A DNA stretch of 64,000 bases, taken from contig NZ_FRAC01000011.1 in assembly GCF_900142215.1 (NCBI RefSeq), forward strand, positions 124,001-188,000. The letters are read 5' to 3'. Within the stretch, counting starts at the first letter, position 1. The number at the start of each line of letters is the position of its first letter. The stretch comes from Anaerocolumna jejuensis DSM 15929 (lineage in GTDB: Bacteria; Bacillota; Clostridia; Lachnospirales; Lachnospiraceae). Shown here in pieces: positions 44,398 to 51,319 of the stretch. A program made the position numbers and the translations under genes. The notes below the pieces were generated by a model. The model was not told the origin of the DNA. It saw nothing but the letters and a program-made list of their open reading frames with translations, and did not search any database.

Positions 44398-46185
44398 TTA
44401 CTGTTTTGATATAGCAGCAAAACGGCATTTTTCCATACATGCACCGCACTTGATACACTTATTCTGGTGAATCACATGAGCTTCCTTAACCTTGCCTTCA
44501 ATAGCACCGTTTGGACATACTCTTGCACAAAGAGTACAGCCCTTACATTTGTCTGCATCAATGACATAGGAGAGAAGTGCCTTACAGACACCGGAAGGAC
44601 ATTTCTTGTCAACTACATGGGCAACATACTCTTCTCTGAAGTATTTCAGAGTGGAAAGTACGGGGTTGGGTGCTGTCTGGCCTAAACCGCAGAGGGAGTT
44701 GTCTTTGATGTAATAGCAAAGCTCCTCTAATTTATCCAGGTCTTCAAGGGTTCCCTGACCCTTTGTGATCTTTTCCAGTATCTCATAGAGTCTCTTTGTT
44801 CCCACACGGCAGGGGGTACATTTGCCGCAGGATTCTTCTACGGTGAACTCTAAGAAGAATTTGGCAATATCCACCATACAGTTGTCCTCATCCATAACAA
44901 TAAGACCGCCGGAGCCCATCATGGAGCCAATGCTGATGAGATTGTCATAATCTATGGGAATATCATAATGCTGTTCCGGAATACAACCGCCGGAAGGTCC
45001 GCCGGTCTGAGCAGCTTTAAATTTCTTTCCGTTAGGAATGCCGCCGCCGATTCCTTCCACGACTTCTCTTAACGAGGTACCCATGGGGATTTCTACAAGG
45101 CCGGTATTCTTAATCTTGCCGCCGAGGGCAAATACTTTGGTTCCCTTTGATTTTTCGGTACCCATGGAAGCAAACCATTCGGCTCCGTTTAAGATAATCT
45201 GAGGGATGTTGGCATAGGTTTCAACGTTATTTAATATAGTAGGCTTTCCGAATAAACCTTTCTGTGCAGGGAAAGGAGGTCTGGGACGGGGCTCGCCTCT
45301 GTTGCCTTCGATAGAGGTCATAAGAGCTGTTTCCTCACCGCATACGAAAGCACCGGCACCAAGTCTTAAGCCGATATCAAAGTTAAAGCCTGTTCCAAAG
45401 ATATCGTTTCCAAGCATTCCGTATTCTCTTGCCTGAACAAGAGCAATCTGGAGACGTTCAACTGCGATAGGGTACTCAGCACGTACATAGATATAACCCT
45501 GGGATGCGCCGATGGCATAGCCTGCAATAGCCATAGCTTCAAACACAACATGAGGGTCACCTTCCAGAACGGAACGGTCCATGAAGGCACCCGGGTCACC
45601 TTCGTCGGCATTACAGCATACATATTTCTGGTCGGCATCATTTCCCTTGGCAAGCTTCCACTTTAAGCCCGTAGGGAATCCGCCGCCGCCTCTTCCGCGA
45701 AGGCCGCTGTCTAAGAGGGTTTGTATTACATCATCGGGAGTGTATTCGGTAAGTACCTTACCAAGAGCGGAATATCCGCCGGTTCCGATGTATTCTTCAA
45801 TGTTTTCGGGATTAATGACACCGCAGTTACGAAGAGCGATTCTGTGCTGCTTCTTATAGAAGTCAGTTTCATTCAAAGACTTGATTCCGTCATCGGTAAC
45901 GGTTTCCGTATATAAAAGACGGGTAACAGGTCTTCCCTTTAACAGGTGTTCGGATACGATTTCAGGAATGTCTTCTTCCTTTACCATGGAATAGAAGCAG
46001 GCATCGGGATAAACGATCATAATGGGGCCTAAGGCACAAAGACCATGACAGCCGGTCTGAACAACGGATACTTCCTTTTCCAGGCCGTTTTTCTTGATTT
46101 CTTCCTGCAGAGATTCAATTATCTTAACACTTCCGGAAGAAGTACATCCTGTGCCGCCGCAGACTAATACATGTGAACGAAACAT
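44398..46185 (-). CDS. hydB: Bifurcating hydrogenase flavoprotein subunit HydB (NuoF-like)
   Basis: 595 aa. The N-terminal thioredoxin-like 2Fe-2S domain has CGGTGCTSSG and TGCHGLC. The NuoF core binds FMN and NADH (GLRGRGGGGFPTGLKW and GAGAFVCGEETALMTSIEGNRG) and carries a 4Fe-4S site (ESCGKCTPCRVGTKRLYE). Two C-terminal 4Fe-4S clusters are CKGCTLCARVCP and CIKCGACMEKC. It oxidises or reduces NAD in the electron-bifurcating complex with HydA and the 2Fe-2S and NuoE subunits. Its AGGGAGG ribosome site lies inside the end of the preceding gene, with a three-base gap. Confidence 0.95.
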   Translation of the reverse strand: MFRSHVLVCGGTGCTSSGSVKIIESLQEEIKKNGLEKEVSVVQTGCHGLCALGPIMIVYPDACFYSMVKEEDIPEIVSEHLLKGRPVTRLLYTETVTDDGIKSLNETDFYKKQHRIALRNCGVINPENIEEYIGTGGYSALGKVLTEYTPDDVIQTLLDSGLRGRGGGGFPTGLKWKLAKGNDADQKYVCCNADEGDPGAFMDRSVLEGDPHVVFEAMAIAGYAIGASQGYIYVRAEYPIAVERLQIALVQAREYGMLGNDIFGTGFNFDIGLRLGAGAFVCGEETALMTSIEGNRGEPRPRPPFPAQKGLFGKPTILNNVETYANIPQIILNGAEWFASMGTEKSKGTKVFALGGKIKNTGLVEIPMGTSLREVVEGIGGGIPNGKKFKAAQTGGPSGGCIPEQHYDIPIDYDNLISIGSMMGSGGLIVMDEDNCMVDIAKFFLEFTVEESCGKCTPCRVGTKRLYEILEKITKGQGTLEDLDKLEELCYYIKDNSLCGLGQTAPNPVLSTLKYFREEYVAHVVDKKCPSGVCKALLSYVIDADKCKGCTLCARVCPNGAIEGKVKEAHVIHQNKCIKCGACMEKCRFAAISKQ

Positions 46186-46188
46186 GCT

Positions 46189-46563
46189 TTATATCCTCCC
46201 TTCAGAACTGATAATGTATTTTTCAACTACCTTACCGCCGATAAGGTGTTTTTCTAAAACTTCCAGAGCTTTCTCCGGTGTCATTTTTATATAGGTTACT
46301 TTATCCTTACCAGGTTCAAATACTTCAACAATAGGCTCATACTGGCACAGCCCGATACATCCGGTCTGTACGACAGCAATATTTGTAAGGCTTTTTTCCT
46401 GAACTGCGTCGGAAAGGGCAGTAAGAACAGGTCTGGCACCGCTTGCAATACCACAGGTGGCCATACCTACAACCACTCTGGTCTGACTGGCAGATTCAGA
46501 GCGAAGACCAACCTGGCCTTGCATTTTTTCTCTGATGGCCTTTAACTCTTCAAGAGTTTTCAT
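46189..46563 (-). CDS. Thioredoxin-like [2Fe-2S] hydrogenase subunit
   Basis: 124 aa. The Cys pattern MATCGIASGA (one Cys) and QTGCIGLCQYEP fits the thioredoxin-like 2Fe-2S fold of the HndB/HydC-type small subunits. It should shuttle electrons between NuoE/NuoF-like subunits. A helical N-terminus of about 30 residues precedes the domain. The ATG follows AAGGAGG. A Rex-like site lies about 53 bases upstream, suggesting a second promoter within the operon. Confidence 0.85.
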   Translation of the reverse strand: MKTLEELKAIREKMQGQVGLRSESASQTRVVVGMATCGIASGARPVLTALSDAVQEKSLTNIAVVQTGCIGLCQYEPIVEVFEPGKDKVTYIKMTPEKALEVLEKHLIGGKVVEKYIISSEGRI

Positions 46564-46615
46564 AAGATATCCTCCTTATTTTTTTATATAACGTAAAATT
46601 CCGGTTGTTATGATA

Positions 46616-46633
46616 TTGTTAAAAACTTATCAA
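46616..46633. promoter_or_regulatory. Rex-like operator R1, inside the hydrogenase operon
   Basis: TTGTTAA-AAAC-TTATCAA matches the Rex consensus TTGTTAA-N4-TTAACAA at 13 of 14 positions. On the minus strand the same bases include a TTGATA -35-like box. Confidence 0.65.
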
Positions 46634-46691
46634 AGTTTGGCGAAAAACTATCTGATTGTTTTAATTTTATCAAATGATGTATAATCTACCG

Positions 46692-47249
46692 TTAAAAGTA
46701 GAAGCTTCCATTTACCTCAGCATGATTCTCTTTTAAATAATCCCTTATAAAGGTAGCAACCTGAGGGTCACTTAAGGGAACATCCTGAAGTATACAGCGT
46801 AATTCTTTTGTATCCAATATAAAGGATTTATCGTCTACCCGGTAGGTATAGAGAAAATCAATATCCGGATGAAAGGTTACTAAACTGTACATAGTGCTTG
46901 TGATATCACCTAAAGGCATTCGGTCAATGTGTGTCAGGCGGAAAGCGGCCTCTATTCTTGTTCCATTTCCGGGAGCAGATTCCAGATTAAAACTGCCTCC
47001 GCAGCTTAAGGCTGCCTGTTTAAAGAAAGGGATTCCAAGTCCCACCTTTCTGGTAGTCCTTGTGGTATAGAAGGGGTCCTGTGCATTTTTTGCCTGCTCT
47101 GCTGTCATTCCGCAGCCGTTGTCATTTATTTTAATCGTTAAGAGGTCAATCTTCTGATTGATTTCTACCGATATTTCAATGAGATTTGCATGGGCACTTA
47201 CCGAATTCTGTGCAATATCTAATATGTTTAATGAAATTTCAGTCATCAT
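46692..47249 (-). CDS. HATPase-domain protein embedded in the hydrogenase operon
   Basis: 185 aa. The GHKL ATPase motifs are visible: N-box NILDIAQNSVSAHANLIEI, G1 INDNGCGM, and G2-like KVGLGIPFFKQAALSCGG with GNGTRIEAAF. There is no sensor or His-phosphotransfer domain, so it is not a classical histidine kinase. The C-terminal 70 residues (GDITSTMYSLVTFHPDIDFLY) are specific to this family. Homologues sit in clostridial hydrogenase operons in the same place, between nuoE and the 2Fe-2S gene. The role is unproven; an anti-sigma or serine-kinase activity is possible. It lies eight bases after nuoE and has a weak ribosome site, so it is probably translationally coupled. Confidence 0.82.
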   Translation of the reverse strand: MMTEISLNILDIAQNSVSAHANLIEISVEINQKIDLLTIKINDNGCGMTAEQAKNAQDPFYTTRTTRKVGLGIPFFKQAALSCGGSFNLESAPGNGTRIEAAFRLTHIDRMPLGDITSTMYSLVTFHPDIDFLYTYRVDDKSFILDTKELRCILQDVPLSDPQVATFIRDYLKENHAEVNGSFYF

Positions 47250-47257
47250 AAAGCGGA

Positions 47258-47752
47258 TTACTCGTATTTAGCCAGTATATCCTTTACGTCGTCTACAGTA
47301 AGTCTTCCGTATACATCACCATTCACTGTGAGTACGGGGGCCAGTCCGCAGGCACCGATACAGCGACAGGCATCTAAGGAGAATTTACCGTCAGGAGTAC
47401 ATTCACCGCCTTCGATATGAAGCAGTTCGGAAAGCTTGTTAAAAATATCACCTGAGCCTTTTACATAACAGGCAGTACCTAGACATACGGAAACTTTATA
47501 TTTTCCCTTTGGATTTAAGGAAAATTGGGAGTAAAAGGTTGCCACACCATATACTTTTTCAAGAGGAATATCCATCTCGTTTGATATAATGGTCTGAACC
47601 TCTATAGGTAGATAGCCATAAATTTCTTGTGCTTCCTGCAGTATAGGCATTAAGGCACCTTTGTCATCTTTATGCTTGTTAATGACTTTGAGAAGTTCCG
47701 CTTCCTGCTCCTTGGAACCGCTGAATGGAACTGTTTTCTTCTGGGAACTCAT
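47258..47752 (-). CDS. NuoE-like hydrogenase subunit
   Basis: 164 aa. Thioredoxin-like 2Fe-2S protein with CLGTACYVKGS (about residues 95-105) and ACRCIGACGLAP. The N-terminal helical part (IPLEKVYGVATFYSQFSLNPKG) is the NuoE signature. It supplies a 2Fe-2S cluster beside the flavin subunit HydB. The ATG follows AAGGAGG. First gene of the minus-strand operon, divergent from the DRTGG operon. Confidence 0.93.
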   Translation of the reverse strand: MSSQKKTVPFSGSKEQEAELLKVINKHKDDKGALMPILQEAQEIYGYLPIEVQTIISNEMDIPLEKVYGVATFYSQFSLNPKGKYKVSVCLGTACYVKGSGDIFNKLSELLHIEGGECTPDGKFSLDACRCIGACGLAPVLTVNGDVYGRLTVDDVKDILAKYE

Positions 47753-47830
47753 TCTTTAACCTCCTTGATTTTATGCTGTTTATACGCTACCTGCCGAATT
47801 CATAAATAACTTCTTTCGACAAACAACATC

Positions 47831-47859
47831 AGTATAACATGGTGCCGATAAAAAATCTA
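47831..47859 (-). promoter_or_regulatory. Possible promoter of the bifurcating hydrogenase operon
   Basis: Minus strand: TATACT (47836-47831) preceded by TGT (extended -10), 17-base spacer and a weak -35 TAGATT (47859-47854). Confidence 0.5.
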
Positions 47860-47862
47860 CAT

Positions 47863-47880
47863 TTATCTAAAATTTAACAA
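47863..47880. promoter_or_regulatory. Rex-like operator R2, hydrogenase promoter region
   Basis: TTATCTA-AAAT-TTAACAA: the right half is perfect and the left half matches four of seven. It lies just upstream of the proposed -35 for the hydrogenase operon. Confidence 0.4.
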
Positions 47881-47912
47881 AGTACGGGCGGATTAGAAAA
47901 AGTATTTGGATA

Positions 47913-47964
47913 AATTGCACAAGGCTTTAAATAAATGGTAAAAATGACGGGCAATTTGCACAAG
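47913..47964. repeat. Direct repeat upstream of the DRTGG operon promoter
   Basis: AATTGCACAAG (47913-47923) and ATTTGCACAAG (47954-47964) are 41 bases apart, close to four helical turns, directly upstream of the -35. A candidate activator or repressor site, unassigned. Confidence 0.45.
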
Positions 47965-47972
47965 TATTAGCA

Positions 47973-48001
47973 TTGAAAAAAATCCCATCCAATGGTATAC
48001 T
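47973..48001 (+). promoter_or_regulatory. Promoter of the DRTGG-RsbW-H-cluster operon
   Basis: TTGAAA (47973-47978), 17-base spacer, TATACT (47996-48001). The leader is about 70 bases. Confidence 0.65.
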
Positions 48002-48077
48002 TTGCTTAAATTACAGTTAGCTGAAATTACGGATCCGACACACAAAAAAGAAGGCTTTTAGCCATGGAGGATGTAGT

Positions 48078-48428
48078 ATGACCATTCATGATGTAATGGA
48101 TATATTGGGTGCCAGCCTTATTTGGGGTGAAGAATATCTGGACCGGGAAGTGCATACGGCCTGCGGTTCGGATATGATGAGCGATGTGCTTGCTTTTGTA
48201 AAGGACCAGTCGGTCCTTCTTACAGGAATGTGCAATCCCCAGGTAATACGGACGGCGGAGATGATGGATATTATCTGTATCGTATTCGTAAGGGGGAAGG
48301 TACCGGATGAGGTTATGATTGAGCTGGCAGGAAACAGCCATATTGTACTTCTCGGCACGAAGCGCCAGATGTTCTCTGCCTGCGGCAGGCTTTATGAAAA
48401 AGGGTTAAGGGGAGGTGCTTCCCATTGA
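48078..48428 (+). CDS. DRTGG-domain protein (first of two)
   Basis: 116 aa, soluble. MTIHDVMDILGASLIWGEEYL followed by SVLLTGMCNPQVIRTAEMMDIICIVFVRGKVP is the DRTGG-type fold, a small alpha/beta domain seen with CBS domains and in phosphotransacetylases. No enzyme motif is visible; ligand binding is a fair inference. The ATG follows GGAGG by eight bases. The stop overlaps the TTG of the next gene. A second DRTGG gene lies at the end of the same operon. Confidence 0.8.
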   Translation: MTIHDVMDILGASLIWGEEYLDREVHTACGSDMMSDVLAFVKDQSVLLTGMCNPQVIRTAEMMDIICIVFVRGKVPDEVMIELAGNSHIVLLGTKRQMFSACGRLYEKGLRGGASH

Positions 48429-48850
48429 GTCAGCATATTGAATTAAGGTATCAGATTTCAGCGGATGATTTTACCAGGGCGGGAGAAGCCTCCAGTGATG
48501 TAAAGTCCAAGCTGAAACAGATGGGGGTCAGCCCGGAGGTCGTCCGGAAGGTTGCCATCTCCATGTATGAAGGTGAGATTAATATGGTAATCCACGCTCA
48601 CGGAGGGGATATAAAGGTTACGATTTCACCGGAAGAAATCCTGATGGTGTTAAAGGATAAGGGACCGGGAATTCCGGATATTGAGCTTGCCATGCAGGCC
48701 GGTTATTCCACGGCACCGGATAAGGTAAGGTCCTTAGGCTTTGGTGCCGGTATGGGGCTTCCGAATATGAAAAAATATTCCGATGAAATGGATATTGAAA
48801 CGGAATTGGGGGTTGGGACTACTGTGACCATGTCGGTAAGGCTGCAATAG
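48425..48850 (+). CDS. RsbW-like serine kinase/ATPase
   Basis: 141 aa GHKL ATPase with the layout of anti-sigma factors RsbW/SpoIIAB: N-box VAISMYEGEINMVIHAHGG, G1 VLKDKGPGIPD, and GFGAGMGLPNMKKYSDEMDI with GVGTTVTM. No other domain is present. Such proteins phosphorylate an anti-anti-sigma partner and are opposed by SpoIIE/RsbU phosphatases; a SpoIIE-type gene lies 4 kb away, but no RsbV-type STAS gene is in the window. The TTG start follows GGGAGGT and overlaps the upstream stop, so translation is coupled. Confidence 0.85.
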   Translation: MSQHIELRYQISADDFTRAGEASSDVKSKLKQMGVSPEVVRKVAISMYEGEINMVIHAHGGDIKVTISPEEILMVLKDKGPGIPDIELAMQAGYSTAPDKVRSLGFGAGMGLPNMKKYSDEMDIETELGVGTTVTMSVRLQ

Positions 48851-48866
48851 TCAGATAGGAGTAGGT

Positions 48867-50150
48867 ATGGATAAGTTTTTTACTGCCGTCCGCCTGCAGG
48901 AGGACTTGTGCAAGGGGTGCATCAACTGTATTAAGCGGTGCCCTACGGAGGCTATCAGGGTTCGGAAAGGAAAAGCTGTCATTACAAAAGAGTTCTGTAT
49001 TGACTGCGGGGAGTGCATTCGCATCTGTCCCCATCATGCAAAGCTGGCGGTGTACGATCCCATCAGCATATTGGATAACTATGAATATACCGTTGCCCTT
49101 CCGGCGCCTGCCCTTTACGGGCAGTTCAACAATCTGGAGGATGTCAATATCGTATTAACCGCGTTAAAAAAATTCGGCTTTGACGATGTATATGAAGTCA
49201 GCGGAGCAGCGGAGCTGGTTTCGGAGATTTCCAGAAGGTACATAGAGGAGCATCAGGAGGATTTACCGCTTATCAGTACAGCCTGTCCCTCTGTGGTTCG
49301 GCTGATCCGGGTGCGGTTTCCGAATCTGATCGAGCATCTTCTTCCCATAAAAGCACCCGTTGACCTGGCAGCCTCCATGGCAAGGGAAAAGGCCATGAAG
49401 GATACGGGGCTTCCCGGGGATAAAATTGGAGTAATCTTTATTTCACCCTGCCCTGCAAAGGTAAGCGCCGTAAAGGATCCTCTTGGATATGAAAAGAGTG
49501 ATGTGGACGGGGTTCTTGCTATTAAGGACATCTATCCCAGGCTTTTAAGCCTTATGAAGGAAGTGGAAGAGAAGAAGGAGATAGAAAATCTTGCCATATC
49601 CGGCAAAATCGGGATCAGCTGGGGAGGCACCGGCGGAGAAGCGGGAGGACTCTTAACGGATAATTATCTTGCCGCCGATGGAATTGAGAACGTGATTAAG
49701 GTCTTGGAGGATTTAGAGGACCAGAAATTCTCCTCACTGGAGTTTATTGAATTAAATGCCTGCAACGGAGGCTGTGTGGGAGGAGTACTTACGGTGGAAA
49801 ATCCCTTTGTGGCTAAGGTGAAGCTGATACGACTCCGCAAATATATGCCGGTAGCCTGCAACCACCTGGCTCAGGAGAAGGTGACGGACTGGGAATGGAC
49901 GGAAGGGGTCACTTACGAGCCGGTATTCAAGCTGGGTCTGGATATGAAGGAAAGTATTGCAATGCTGGCAAAGGTGGAGGAGCTATGCGGGAAATTTCCG
50001 GGCCTTGACTGCGGTTCCTGCGGAGCACCAACCTGCAAGGCTTTGGCAGAGGATGTGGTAAGAGGCGTTGCAGGCGAACAGGACTGCATCCATATCCTGA
50101 GACAGTATATCCATAAATTATCAGGCGAGATCAGTAAGTTTGACAATTAG
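48867..50150 (+). CDS. H-cluster-domain [FeFe]-hydrogenase-like protein, sensory type, no PAS
   Basis: 427 aa. Two 4Fe-4S clusters begin it (CKGCINCIKRC, CIDCGECIRIC). The H-cluster domain follows: L1 STACPSV (C140), L2 ISPCPAK (C195), L3 NACNGGCVGG (C299, C303). All four cluster ligands remain, but the Cys that relays protons in catalytic enzymes is Ala139. The same exchange is known in the Thermotoga sensory hydrogenase HydS. The C-terminus has a CGSCGAPTC iron-sulphur motif (C382, C385, C390, C407). A sensor of H2 or redox state is more likely than a production enzyme. TAGGAG precedes the ATG; the operon partner upstream is the RsbW-like gene. Confidence 0.85.
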   Translation: MDKFFTAVRLQEDLCKGCINCIKRCPTEAIRVRKGKAVITKEFCIDCGECIRICPHHAKLAVYDPISILDNYEYTVALPAPALYGQFNNLEDVNIVLTALKKFGFDDVYEVSGAAELVSEISRRYIEEHQEDLPLISTACPSVVRLIRVRFPNLIEHLLPIKAPVDLAASMAREKAMKDTGLPGDKIGVIFISPCPAKVSAVKDPLGYEKSDVDGVLAIKDIYPRLLSLMKEVEEKKEIENLAISGKIGISWGGTGGEAGGLLTDNYLAADGIENVIKVLEDLEDQKFSSLEFIELNACNGGCVGGVLTVENPFVAKVKLIRLRKYMPVACNHLAQEKVTDWEWTEGVTYEPVFKLGLDMKESIAMLAKVEELCGKFPGLDCGSCGAPTCKALAEDVVRGVAGEQDCIHILRQYIHKLSGEISKFDN

Positions 50151-50250
50151 TACAAATTTACCGGACCGATTACTTGTCCAAACCTACAGACGCAGCATTC
50201 AAAAAGCCAAGGCGTCCGGGGAAATTGTTAGCGGGATAGATAACTCTTAA
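50140..50250 (+). CDS. Doubtful small ORF between the H-cluster gene and DRTGG gene
   Basis: 36 codons from a TTG (50140) to TAA (50250), overlapping the stop of the upstream gene in another frame. The peptide LPDRLLVQTYRRSIQKAKAS looks more protein-like than average and vaguely recalls small sporulation-inhibitor helices (Sda pattern). There is no ribosome site at the TTG. It ends at the ribosome site of the next gene. It may be chance. Confidence 0.15.
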   Translation: MTISTNLPDRLLVQTYRRSIQKAKASGEIVSGIDNS

Positions 50251-50273
50251 AGGAAGAAGGAGTGAATTGCGTT

Positions 50274-50609
50274 ATGACAGTAAAAGAGCTTATTGATAAA
50301 AATATATTCCAGCTGGTGAATGAGGGAGAAAATCTGAATCAGGAAATTACAGACCCCTACTGCTGTGATTTATTAAGTGTTGCGATGGGAAAGGCTCCAA
50401 GGGGAGCTGTCTGGGTTACGGTCATGGCAAATATGAATACGCTGGCAGTTGCAGCGTTAACAGATGTTGCCTGTATTATTCTGGCAGAAGGGGTACTGCC
50501 GGATGAGCAGACAGTAAATAAGGCAAAGGAGCAGGGAATTACCGTATTGGCAGCCGGTGAACCGGTATTTGAAACCTCCCTGCAGATTTATCAGTTATTA
50601 AATGCTTAA
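50274..50609 (+). CDS. DRTGG-domain protein (second of two)
   Basis: 111 aa. MTVKELIDKNIFQLVNEGENLNQEI, then VAMGKAPRGAVWVTVMANMNTLAVAALTDVACIILAEGVLPDEQTV, matches the DRTGG fold and its partner at 48078. No catalytic motif. The ATG at 50274 follows GGAAGAAGGAG; an in-frame GTG at 50262 lies in that ribosome site and is unlikely. Its end overlaps the PHP gene by eight bases. Two DRTGG proteins in one operon suggest a heteromer or paired ligand sensors. Confidence 0.8.
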   Translation: MTVKELIDKNIFQLVNEGENLNQEITDPYCCDLLSVAMGKAPRGAVWVTVMANMNTLAVAALTDVACIILAEGVLPDEQTVNKAKEQGITVLAAGEPVFETSLQIYQLLNA

Positions 50610-51318
50610 GCTTTCCTATGACCTTCACATTCATTCCTGCTTATCTCCTTGCGGAGACAAAGACATGACCCCAGGCAATATTGCAGGTATGGCAGCTGTG
50701 AAGGAGCTTAATGTGACAGCACTTACGGACCATAATACCTGCAGGAATTGTCCGCCCTTTTTAAAGCAGGCGGAAAGCTGCGGAATACTTGCAATTCCCG
50801 GTATGGAGCTTTGCACCAGAGAAGAGGTGCATGTTCTGTGCCTTTTTGAGGAGCTTGAAAGTGCCCTGGAATTTGATGATTATGTTTACCGGCACCTCTT
50901 TAAGATCAAAAATAAAGAGGAAATCTTCGGTGAACAGCTTTTGATAAATGAAGAAGATGAGGTATGGGGAAAAGAAGAGTATCTGCTGATCAATGCAGCA
51001 GATATCGGCTTTGATGAAGTATACGGTCTGGTTAGGAGCTATGGCGGAATCATGATACCGGCACACATTGATAAGAGCTCTACCAGCCTCCTGTCCAACC
51101 TGGGATTTATTCCTCCCGATTCTTCCTTTACCTGTGCGGAAATAAAAGAAGAAGGAAAAGTAAGGGAATTAAAGGAAAAGCACCCATATCTGGACCGGTG
51201 CAGAATCATCCATAATTCCGATGCCCATTATCTGGAGCACATCAATGAGCCTGTTCATTTCCTGCAGGTAGAGGAAATGAACAGAAAAGAGATTCTTAAG
51301 GCGTTAATAACCCCCTGA
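50602..51318 (+). CDS. PHP-domain phosphoesterase-like protein
   Basis: 238 aa. The PHP metal motifs are visible: DLHIHSCLSPCGD (DxHxH), LTDHNT, PGMELCTREEVHVL, MIPAHIDKS and HNSDAHYLEHI. PHP proteins hydrolyse phosphate esters, including histidinol phosphate and oligonucleotides; the substrate here is unknown. The ATG overlaps the upstream stop and has no separate ribosome site, so it is translationally coupled. It ends one base from the stop of the opposing hydrogenase gene. Confidence 0.88.
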   Translation: MLKLSYDLHIHSCLSPCGDKDMTPGNIAGMAAVKELNVTALTDHNTCRNCPPFLKQAESCGILAIPGMELCTREEVHVLCLFEELESALEFDDYVYRHLFKIKNKEEIFGEQLLINEEDEVWGKEEYLLINAADIGFDEVYGLVRSYGGIMIPAHIDKSSTSLLSNLGFIPPDSSFTCAEIKEEGKVRELKEKHPYLDRCRIIHNSDAHYLEHINEPVHFLQVEEMNRKEILKALITP

Positions 51319-51319
51319 A

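Noticed and set aside
44366..44458. N-terminal extension of hydA
   Set aside because: It would begin inside hydB; the ATG at 44365 has AGGAGG and opens directly with the 2Fe-2S domain.
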